Origin: Candidatus Hikarchaeia archaeon HikBin5 | Lineage (GTDB): Archaea > Halobacteriota > Halobacteria > Halobacteriales > Hikarchaeaceae | Direction: 5' to 3' | Assembly: GCA_009889625.1 (NCBI GenBank) | Contig: WTZU01000004.1 | Coordinates: forward strand, 1 to 64,000 | DNA length: 64,000 nt | In this document: positions 57,146 to 64,000 of the stretch, one piece after another | Numbering within the stretch: position 1 is the first letter of the stretch | Layout: every line of letters starts with the position of its first letter | Notes under the pieces: generated by a model | The model's database searches: none | The model's input: only the letters and a program-made list of their open reading frames with translations | What the model was told of the DNA's origin: nothing | Position numbers and translations under genes: made by a program

Positions 57146-57502
57146 ATGGTTACTTATCGAGATGTCCAAAATTTAACTGAGGATGAAAAAAATGGGCTTG
57201 CTCTTATTTATAAATCCGGGGGAATCCACCAAAGTACTTTTTGGAAAGAGCTTGACCTGACCTCTGCAAAAGGGGGAAAAATTATCTCCACTTTAATTGA
57301 AATGGGACTTGTTACTAAAACATCAGTTACATTTGAAGGTAGCAAAACTTATTTAATCGCCCCCTCTCCTCTCGAAATTGACTATTCCCTTCTAATGTCA
57401 GAAGGGGGGAATTTGTCCCCTTTCATCTCCCATAATGATATAGACGAATTTTCACCCGAATTCACCGAGTGGTTACTGAGCTTGCCAAACCCCGAAGATT
57501 AA
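57146..57502 (+). CDS. Winged-helix protein downstream of menE
   Basis: 118 residues. The pattern NGLALIYKSGGIHQSTFWKELDLTSAKGGKIISTLIEMGLV is a winged HTH; the C-terminal 40 residues are acidic. It follows menE at 26 nt and may be cotranscribed, so a regulator of the men genes is possible but unproven. Confidence 0.75.
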   Translation: MVTYRDVQNLTEDEKNGLALIYKSGGIHQSTFWKELDLTSAKGGKIISTLIEMGLVTKTSVTFEGSKTYLIAPSPLEIDYSLLMSEGGNLSPFISHNDIDEFSPEFTEWLLSLPNPED

Positions 57503-57517
57503 CTATCAAGTTTTTGT

Positions 57518-58798
57518 CTATTCAATCTCAACCGAACTACCTAATTGTATTAGTTTTTGTTCTTGAAATCTTGGGCCTACAAATTGAATCCCAATGGGGC
57601 CGTCTTTCTTACTAGATTCTGAAGGAATTGAAATAGCCGGCAAACCTGCCAAATTGACCGGAACTGTATTTGCATCTGCGAGATACAATTTAAGCGGATC
57701 TTTGTGCCCTTCTCCCAATTTGAAAGGTAAAACTGGCATTGTAGGTGATGCAATGGCATCCACCTGGCTGAATGCATTCTCAAATTCTTTACGGATCCAA
57801 GCCTTTGCTCTCTGAGCTTTCGTATAATATCTATCTTGATATCCTGCAGATAGGGCATATGTCCCTAAGAGTATCCGTCGCTTGACCTCGCTCCCAAAAC
57901 CATTCTCCCTCGAGACCGAAAACATCCGATTCCAATCTCCTTCAAAACCACTAGATATGCCATATCTAACACCATCATACCTTGCTAAATTAGAAGAAGC
58001 CTCTGACATAGCAATTATATAGTAAGCAGCAACTGCCTTTTCAAGAGAAGGAAGTGTAATTTCTCTCACCATACAACCCTTTTGCTCCATCCGATCCATC
58101 GCAGTTTTAAACGATTCTAATACGATTTCATCTGCTCCTTCTATCAATTCGACAGGGACTCCTATCGCCATTCCATCTACCTTTTCACCAACGAAATCTG
58201 TGTACTTATCGCAACTCTTTCTTTCAACACTAGTTGAATCTTTCACATCATGTCCTACTATTACATCTAATAGTGTGGCTGCATCTTCTACAGTTTTTGC
58301 TATGGGTCCAATTTGTTCCAATGAGTTTGCATATGCTATTAATCCATATCTCGAAACTAACCCATAAGTGGGCTTTATCCCCACCACTCCACAAAATGCA
58401 GCGGGACACCTAATCGATCCCCCCGTGTCTGTACCCAAACCCAACATGGCTTCCCCCGAAGCAACAGAAGCGGCAGATCCTCCTGAAGACCCTCCTGCAA
58501 CCCGACTATTGTCATGCGGATTCAACGTAGGCCCAAAATAAGACGTTTCTGTAGTGGTTCCCATTCCAAACTCATCCATATTGGCTTTCCCTATTATAGT
58601 TGCACCTGCTGCTTTTATTTTCTCTACCACTGTTGCATCATAAGGGGGAATATAATCTTTCAGCATAGCAGAACCACATGTAGTGTGTATTCCTTTTGTA
58701 GAAATATTATCTTTCACAGCAATAGTGAACCCGGCCAAAGGGCCCTCTACACCTTCTTCTAATTCGACCTTGGTTATGAATGAATTAATATCTGTCAT
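57518..58798 (-). CDS. gatA: Glu-tRNA(Gln)/Asp-tRNA(Asn) amidotransferase subunit A
   Basis: 426 residues, a haloarchaeal length. Amidase signature with catalytic triad K29, S104, S128 (SSGGSAA and GTDTGGSIR). Releases ammonia from glutamine for transfer to misacylated tRNA. ATG overlaps the gatC stop (ATGA). gatB is not in the window. Confidence 0.95.
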   Translation of the reverse strand: MTDINSFITKVELEEGVEGPLAGFTIAVKDNISTKGIHTTCGSAMLKDYIPPYDATVVEKIKAAGATIIGKANMDEFGMGTTTETSYFGPTLNPHDNSRVAGGSSGGSAASVASGEAMLGLGTDTGGSIRCPAAFCGVVGIKPTYGLVSRYGLIAYANSLEQIGPIAKTVEDAATLLDVIVGHDVKDSTSVERKSCDKYTDFVGEKVDGMAIGVPVELIEGADEIVLESFKTAMDRMEQKGCMVREITLPSLEKAVAAYYIIAMSEASSNLARYDGVRYGISSGFEGDWNRMFSVSRENGFGSEVKRRILLGTYALSAGYQDRYYTKAQRAKAWIRKEFENAFSQVDAIASPTMPVLPFKLGEGHKDPLKLYLADANTVPVNLAGLPAISIPSESSKKDGPIGIQFVGPRFQEQKLIQLGSSVEIE

Positions 58799-59079
58799 CG
58801 AACTTTAGGGCCTTTGAAATAATCATTTTTTCCAGTTCCTTCCGAATTCTGAAAAATTTCATTTTGACGTAACGATTCTGTCTCTTCATCTTTGCGCAAT
58901 ATATTTCTAATATCTGATTGTATTTCTACCTCTGGCACTTCCTCTAAAATTTCAAAATAGCTGATAATGTCTTCAAATTGCTTAGTAAATATTTCCACTT
59001 CCTTTTCATCAAGATCAATCTTCGATAGCTCTGAAACATGCCGAACTGCTTCCCTTTCCACTATGATCTTCTCACCCAT
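58795..59079 (-). CDS. gatC: Amidotransferase subunit C
   Basis: 94 residues, with the family start VRHVSELSKIDLDEKEV and the LRKDE segment (usual LRPDE/V). Stabilises GatA within the GatCAB complex. Translationally coupled to gatA. Confidence 0.92.
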   Translation of the reverse strand: MGEKIIVEREAVRHVSELSKIDLDEKEVEIFTKQFEDIISYFEILEEVPEVEIQSDIRNILRKDEETESLRQNEIFQNSEGTGKNDYFKGPKVR

Positions 59080-59126
59080 GCCCCCGTTAATATCGACCAG
59101 GCGGTAAGCCTTTCGAACTACTAACT

Positions 59127-59882
59127 CTACTTTTTCATCCCCATTTTCATCTTACTTTTTACTACTCTATTTACTCCAGACGCACCTTGCGAAATAGTAA
59201 TTCCCATAGGAGTTCTACTTCCCCAAACTTCTGTTTCCCCTCCTCTGATGGCTTTTACAATTCCATCTACTGTATTCTCTTCCACTTGAACTGTGACTCC
59301 TGCACTTCCTACCATCTCTGCTATATGTGCATCCGAACCACCTGTCATTGCAATTCCATTTATTTCTGCAAAACGTCTCGCTCTTCTATTTCCCCAACCA
59401 GTCAATAATCTCGAATTATATACTTCAATACCGTCCACTTTGGATAACCTCTCTTTTGATATCTTTGCCCCCACACCATGCCTAGTTTTTTGGAATGGAT
59501 GTGGTATTATTGCAATTCCCCCCAATTCACGAATTTTGTCTACTGTTTTTTCAAAAGAAAGTCCTTTCTCGATATATTCGCGCACCCCAATAGCTAGTAT
59601 ATGCCCCACGTCGCTAGTCACTTCCATTCCTGGAATTGCAATGATGTTATATCTGGATGATTTTTTTTCTGCCTCTAAGCTAGCATCTATTTCGTCATGA
59701 TCTGTTATTGCTATCGCATCTAGTCCCACAAAACTAGCCTTTTCTAATAAATCATCTACTGTATCCTTACCATCAAATGATAACTCCGAATGTGTGTGTA
59801 AGTCAGTTTTAATGAACATATTATTCAAATCAAATCCCACTTTATCAGAGTGAATCCTCCCTTTAAAAGTCACTCGAATCAT
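59127..59882 (-). CDS. PHP-domain phosphoesterase
   Basis: 251 residues. Metal motifs TDLHTHSELSFDG (HxH), ITDHDEID, IPHPFQ and GSDAH are all present. PHP proteins hydrolyse phosphoesters (nucleotides, histidinol phosphate or pAp). A start at 59819 (MFIKTDLH) would better match the usual length, but a TATA-like TATATA box at 59927-59932 fits the longer one. Confidence 0.88.
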   Translation of the reverse strand: MIRVTFKGRIHSDKVGFDLNNMFIKTDLHTHSELSFDGKDTVDDLLEKASFVGLDAIAITDHDEIDASLEAEKKSSRYNIIAIPGMEVTSDVGHILAIGVREYIEKGLSFEKTVDKIRELGGIAIIPHPFQKTRHGVGAKISKERLSKVDGIEVYNSRLLTGWGNRRARRFAEINGIAMTGGSDAHIAEMVGSAGVTVQVEENTVDGIVKAIRGGETEVWGSRTPMGITISQGASGVNRVVKSKMKMGMKK

Positions 59883-59972
59883 TTTCTGTCCTCATTTCGC
59901 CCAATCTACATCCCGCTAAAGTCATGTATATAGTGAACATAGAATCTTTGTAGATTATAATTTTATTTCACC

Positions 59973-60791
59973 ATGACACTCACCAATCGCATCATTCCTT
60001 GCATCGACGTAGATCTGGACTCTGAAGGAAATGCGGTTGTATACACTGGCATTAATTTTGAGAATTTGCGCTACACTGGAGATCCCGTGGAAATGGCAAA
60101 AAAATACAATAATGCCGGGGCAGATGAATTTGTTTTTCTAGACATAACTGCATCTTCTGATTCTAGATCCACTATGCTCAACGCCGTTTCTAGCGTTGCA
60201 GATGAATTATCTATCCCTTTGACAGTTGGAGGGGGGATCCGAACCCGGGAAGATGTCAAGAAGACCCTCCGCGCAGGTGCAGACAAAGTTTCAATCAACA
60301 CGGCTGCCCTCTCTAGGCCAACTTTGATCACCGAGTCTTCCGAAGCATTTGGAAATCAGTGCATAGTCATTTCTGTCGACGCACGTAGGAGATTTGATGA
60401 AAAAGGTGAGCATTATACTAAAATCAATGGAGAATCTTGCTGGTTTGAATGCACAATAAAGGGAGGCAGGGAAGGAACTGATATTGATGTTCTATCTTGG
60501 ATTCAAACTGCACAAAAATTGGGGGCGGGAGAAATATTTGTTAACTCAATCGACGCCGATGGAACTAAAGATGGATATGATTTGGCCTTGACAAAGTCCG
60601 TTTGTGATTCTGTTTCCACCCCTGTCATAGCTTCATCTGGGTGTGGCTCTCCTCAACATATGTATGATGTATTTGTAGATGCTGGAGCAAACGCAGCTCT
60701 AGCAGCCTCAATTTTTCATTTCGACGAATATACTATTCAAGAAACCAAAGAATATCTCCAATCACGTGGGATACCTATTCGATTGCAATAG
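59973..60791 (+). CDS. hisF: Imidazole glycerol phosphate synthase subunit HisF
   Basis: 272 residues, a TIM barrel. CIDVD (catalytic Asp) and SVDARRR (second Asp) with the phosphate loops GGGIRT and SSGCGS. Forms IGP and AICAR from PRFAR using ammonia from HisH. The other his genes are not adjacent. Confidence 0.95.
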   Translation: MTLTNRIIPCIDVDLDSEGNAVVYTGINFENLRYTGDPVEMAKKYNNAGADEFVFLDITASSDSRSTMLNAVSSVADELSIPLTVGGGIRTREDVKKTLRAGADKVSINTAALSRPTLITESSEAFGNQCIVISVDARRRFDEKGEHYTKINGESCWFECTIKGGREGTDIDVLSWIQTAQKLGAGEIFVNSIDADGTKDGYDLALTKSVCDSVSTPVIASSGCGSPQHMYDVFVDAGANAALAASIFHFDEYTIQETKEYLQSRGIPIRLQ

Positions 60792-60804
60792 TGTACTGTC
60801 CGAC

Positions 60805-61089
60805 CTATTTAACTGCCGATTGATACGCTTTTAAAAACTCACCATATGATTTTTCTATACTTTTTGTTGCATCTCCTAGTGCATCCAATGGGTCTCTTCC
60901 ATCCGTCTTTAAAGATAAAATTGGATCTATTTGGCCCCCCGATTGGATGGGATTCAAATCATAGGTTGCTGCAGTCACTCCTTCTGTTTCCAGGAGGGCA
61001 CCTTTCAAAACGTTCATGAACGTGTGATTCTCCCCTTTGATTTCTATCATCAACTCACTACTTTCTTTACTTAAGACCCGCAATTCCAT
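60805..61089 (-). CDS. rpoL: RNA polymerase subunit L
   Basis: 94 residues. NHTFMNVLKGALLE is the RpoL/Rpb11 signature. Pairs with subunit D in assembly. Convergent with hisF at a 13-nt gap; apart from the main polymerase operon as usual. Confidence 0.94.
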   Translation of the reverse strand: MELRVLSKESSELMIEIKGENHTFMNVLKGALLETEGVTAATYDLNPIQSGGQIDPILSLKTDGRDPLDALGDATKSIEKSYGEFLKAYQSAVK

Positions 61090-61186
61090 ATTGTGCCTAA
61101 TAATGTTAGATGTTTGAACGTTTCGTTCAAGTTGTGGACTTAAGTTACTACGTTATATTGCATTTCGTTCTCCTAATACCAAGCTA

Positions 61187-61195
61187 TTTTTATAG
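61187..61195 (+). promoter_or_regulatory. TATA box for the reductase-ligase pair
   Basis: TTTTTATAG is centred about 27 nt before the ATG at 61218, leaderless spacing; this supports 61218 over the upstream frame start. Confidence 0.6.
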
Positions 61196-61217
61196 TCCAA
61201 TCCTCGATTTCTTAACT

Positions 61218-62267
61218 ATGACCTCAAACAAAATGCGGGCCCTGGTATTCAATCAACATGGGGGGCCAGAAGTTCTAGAATATTCTGAGGTGGATATTCC
61301 AAATTTATCTCCCACCGATATGTTAGTCAAAGTACATGCATGCGCCCTCAATCATTTAGACATATTTGTCAGAGAGGGGATACCTGGATCTCATCTATCA
61401 TTTCCCCACATTTCTGGAGGTGACATATCTGGAGTTGTTGCCGAAGTCGGTTCACATGTAAAAGAGGTAAAAAAAGGTGACCGTGTACTGATCGACCCCC
61501 GAATAACTTGTGGGAAATGCAGCTATTGCCTCACTGGAGAGTCAAATCGATGTAAGGGGAAAGAACACGGAAATCTCGGAGAGGAATATTGGGGTGGATT
61601 GGCAGAGTATGTTGTGGCACCTGCAAAAAATGCCATAAAAATGCCCGAAGAAGCTAGCTTCGAAGAAGCTGCAGCTCTACCAATTGCATATGCCACCGCA
61701 TGGAGAATGCTCGTAACACGCGCACAACTCCAACCCGGTGAATCTGTCCTGATCCTCGGCGCATCTGGTGGTCTTGGAACTGCAGGAGTCCAAATTGCAA
61801 ATCTCATGGGGGCAGAAGTATATGCTGCAACTAGCACTGAAGAAAAAATGCAACTCGCTCTCGAACGCGGGGCACACCACGTAATTAATTATGCAGAAGA
61901 GGATTTTTCACGATCTATATGGAAATTGACAGGTAAACACGGTGTGGATGTTGTATTTGAACACGTGGGAAAAGAAACATGGAATGGGAGCATTCGATCT
62001 TTAGCAAATGGGGGGAGAATGGTTACTTGCGGTGCAACTACTGGCTATGATGCTATGACTGACATTCGCTACCTATTCAGCAGGGAAATATCTATTCTTG
62101 GAAGTCGGGGTTGGCAACGTAAGGATTTACAACAATTGGCTTCTGTAGTTTGGCGTGGAGAATTGACCCCCATAATTGATAGGAAACTCCCTCTCGATAA
62201 TGCTATTGATGGCCTCTTAGCAATGAAAAACAGGAATTTAACAGGAAAAGTGATAATAACTCCCTAA
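61218..62267 (+). CDS. Zinc-type alcohol dehydrogenase/quinone oxidoreductase (MDR)
   Basis: 349 residues from ATG 61218; an earlier frame start at 61110 has a hydrophobic lead not seen in the family. Structural zinc Cys cluster (CGKCSYCLTGESNRC) and NAD(P) motif GASGGLGTAG. It resembles quinone/enoyl reductases. It overlaps the acyl-CoA ligase by 1 nt (TAATG), so the two work on one substrate path. Confidence 0.9.
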   Translation: MTSNKMRALVFNQHGGPEVLEYSEVDIPNLSPTDMLVKVHACALNHLDIFVREGIPGSHLSFPHISGGDISGVVAEVGSHVKEVKKGDRVLIDPRITCGKCSYCLTGESNRCKGKEHGNLGEEYWGGLAEYVVAPAKNAIKMPEEASFEEAAALPIAYATAWRMLVTRAQLQPGESVLILGASGGLGTAGVQIANLMGAEVYAATSTEEKMQLALERGAHHVINYAEEDFSRSIWKLTGKHGVDVVFEHVGKETWNGSIRSLANGGRMVTCGATTGYDAMTDIRYLFSREISILGSRGWQRKDLQQLASVVWRGELTPIIDRKLPLDNAIDGLLAMKNRNLTGKVIITP

Positions 62268-63853
62268 TGCCAAATAGAACTAAAAATCTAGGGGAAATTT
62301 TTCACCCCTCTCTTTTAAAACATCCCAACAAAACAGCCCTCATTGATGGGGAGAGTGGGGTGGAGTTATCCTTCCAGGACCTTGAAGAAAACATAGCAAG
62401 AGTAAGTTCTGTTCTCACTTCCTTAAACATCGAAAAAGGCGACCGAATTGCATTATTTTTCCCCAATCAACTGGAATTTCTATATGCTCTATTTGGGGCG
62501 ATGAGGATAGGGGCAGTACCCGTTCTAATCAATATAGAATTACCATTAGAAACTTGCTCCTATATAGTGCAAGACTCTGGTTCTTCTCTTACTCTCTCCA
62601 GCTCTAGAGTTGATGTTTTACAACGGGCCATCCATGCCACAAAATCTTCGGGAATAAGTGATATGATTGTAACAGGGGATATAGAAAATGGCACCCTGTC
62701 CGAATCGCCTGACATAACTTTCCATGACTTTTCCGATTTGATGAAAGCCACACAAAAAATAAGCGATCCTATCTCAGTCTCGCCAAATGATGCTGCATTC
62801 CAGCCCTATACAAGTGGATCCACGGGAAATCCAAAAGGAGTCATCTTGACGCACGGCGGGTCTTTTTGGAATGCTAGTACTATTTGCAAATTTCATAGAT
62901 TTAGTGATTCAGATCGTGCTATAGTTGCCGCTCCCATGTATCATAGCAATGCATTAAATGGGGCAATACAACCTATGCTAGTTGCTGGAGGTTCAACTGT
63001 CATTTTAAGTAACTTCAATTCACAAAAAATGATCAAATCCATAGACCAATTTAAAGTAACTTATCTTCGTGGAGTTCCTGCTATGTTCAAACTTCTAGTT
63101 GAAGACAAAAAATCGTTATCTAATCATGACGTTTCTAGTATCGAATGGGCCGTATCTGGGAGTTCTAGCTTACCAGAATCTCTAATAACTTCTTTTGAAA
63201 AGGCATTCAATGCCCCCATGGGGATGGCATATGGGCTCACCGAAGGTGGTCCAATTGTTACTCTGTCTCCTCGAGATGGAGTTAGGAAGATCGGAAGTTC
63301 TGGCATACCCATCCCAGGGGTAGTCACTCATATAATTGACCCCTCTACCAATGAACAATTGCCTCCTAATTCTATCGGAGAATTAATCATATCTAGTCCT
63401 GGACTGGGAACTTATCACAATTTACCTTTCGTAGAAAAATCAACTTTCAAGATGATCGGATCCTCTACGTTCTTACATACAGGCGATCTAGCATATGTCG
63501 ATGATCAAGGGTATCATTACATAGTAGGTAGGATTGATGATATGATGAATGTAGGGGGTGAAAATGTCTATCCTGCAGAAGTTGAGTCTTTGCTATCTTC
63601 TCACCCCTCTGTACGAGACGTATGTGTCGTTTCACTTCCACATTCTACCAAAGGAGAAGCCCCGATTGCCCTTGTTGTATCTGACAAGATAACTGCAGAA
63701 GAACTTAAACAATTTACTTTGGATAATGGCCCTGCATATGCCCACCCCCGACGAATTCTATTTGTTTCAAAATTACCTCTTTCTGGAACTGGAAAGATTG
63801 ATCGAACCGCGGTAAAAAGAATAGCAATAGAAGAAATTCCCACTCCACTTTGA
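62267..63853 (+). CDS. Acyl-CoA ligase/AMP-dependent synthetase
   Basis: 528 residues. ATP loop YTSGSTGNPKG, A5 AYGLTEGG, TGDLAYVDDQG and GGENVYPAEVE plus C-terminal SGTGKIDR with the catalytic Lys. Activates a carboxylic acid to a CoA thioester via acyl-AMP. Chain length cannot be told. Coupled to the MDR gene. Confidence 0.92.
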   Translation: MPNRTKNLGEIFHPSLLKHPNKTALIDGESGVELSFQDLEENIARVSSVLTSLNIEKGDRIALFFPNQLEFLYALFGAMRIGAVPVLINIELPLETCSYIVQDSGSSLTLSSSRVDVLQRAIHATKSSGISDMIVTGDIENGTLSESPDITFHDFSDLMKATQKISDPISVSPNDAAFQPYTSGSTGNPKGVILTHGGSFWNASTICKFHRFSDSDRAIVAAPMYHSNALNGAIQPMLVAGGSTVILSNFNSQKMIKSIDQFKVTYLRGVPAMFKLLVEDKKSLSNHDVSSIEWAVSGSSSLPESLITSFEKAFNAPMGMAYGLTEGGPIVTLSPRDGVRKIGSSGIPIPGVVTHIIDPSTNEQLPPNSIGELIISSPGLGTYHNLPFVEKSTFKMIGSSTFLHTGDLAYVDDQGYHYIVGRIDDMMNVGGENVYPAEVESLLSSHPSVRDVCVVSLPHSTKGEAPIALVVSDKITAEELKQFTLDNGPAYAHPRRILFVSKLPLSGTGKIDRTAVKRIAIEEIPTPL

Positions 63854-63937
63854 TATCTCTTACTTACCTCGATCTGTAACTGTTATCCATTTAATTATAC
63901 CGATGGAGTTTTGCTTGGAACTATATTCCTTTTTACT

Positions 63938-64000
63938 ATGGACCGATCTACCGCAGAAAATTTACTCCAAAATTCTCCATTTCACCAATTCCTTGGAATC
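63938..64000 (+). CDS. Start of a probable hotdog thioesterase, cut by window edge
   Basis: Only 21 codons: MDRSTAENLLQNS then PFHQFLGI. The PFHxxLGI pattern is common at the start of PaaI/DHNA-CoA-type thioesterases, but this is too short to be sure. TTTAATTATAC at 63890-63900 could be its promoter. It follows the acyl-CoA ligase by 84 nt. Confidence 0.45.
   Translation, partial: MDRSTAENLLQNSPFHQFLGI

Noticed and set aside
61110-61217. N-terminal extension of the MDR gene
   Set aside because: The hydrophobic lead is absent from MDR enzymes and the TATA box at 61187 lies inside it.
1-64000. Defence islands, prophage, insertion sequences, integrase sites
   Set aside because: No transposase, integrase, phage structural gene or terminal repeats seen on either strand; the content is mostly conserved chromosomal genes.

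Overview
The window is a gene-dense stretch of an archaeal chromosome, AT-rich by eye. Archaeal signs are split RNA polymerase subunits (RpoH, B'', B', A', A'', L), archaeal S12 and S7, Rio2, a PUA-domain protein, archaeal SepF, a Tat lipoprotein and TATA-like boxes about 26-30 nt before many first-gene starts. Several genes closely resemble haloarchaeal families: the CdrS-FtsZ2 pair, small zinc-ribbon and DUF proteins, and the menFDBACE order. The proteins are not strongly acidic and the DNA is not GC-rich, so a typical salt-in halophile is unlikely. My inference is a low-GC, probably marine relative of Halobacteria, of the Marine Group IV / Hikarchaeia kind; this rests on memory of the families, not on a search.

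Layout. 1-2.5 kb: a divergent pair of hydrolase-like genes (asparaginase-like and M20 peptidase-like), both with substitutions at catalytic positions, then tRNA-Asp. 2.8-12 kb: the RNA polymerase operon rpoH-B''-B'-A'-A'' followed by rps12 and rps7; nusA is absent from its usual place and A'' carries an extra helix-hairpin-helix tail. 12-19 kb: an epimerase, a guanidino-modifying enzyme, membrane proteins, a Tat lipoprotein with an active and a degenerate metzincin domain, and a regulator-Rio2 pair. 19-23 kb: lipoate ligase, tRNA-thiolation enzyme NcsA, and the cdrS-ftsZ2 division operon, then tRNA-Tyr and tRNA-Ser. 23-33.4 kb: an MFS transporter, RNase II family enzyme, PUA protein, CDGSH protein, SepF, zinc-ribbon proteins, geranylgeranyl reductase, UvrA, an SDR and a phosphoribosyltransferase.

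33.6-43.9 kb is an ion-homeostasis block: a complete seven-gene Mrp Na+/H+ antiporter operon (A to G), coaBC on the opposite strand, and trkA-trkH for potassium uptake. 43.9-49.4 kb holds conserved small proteins, a Trm112-like zinc ribbon and purA. 49.5-57.1 kb is the classical menaquinone pathway menF-menD-menB-menA-menC-menE, implying respiration with menaquinone. 57.1-64 kb holds a small regulator, gatC-gatA, a PHP phosphoesterase, hisF, rpoL, a zinc-type reductase coupled to an acyl-CoA ligase, and the start of a probable thioesterase.

Start signals are of two kinds: leaderless-looking starts for first genes, and Shine-Dalgarno sites or ATGA overlaps for genes inside operons. I found no CRISPR array, insertion sequence, prophage or defence island.
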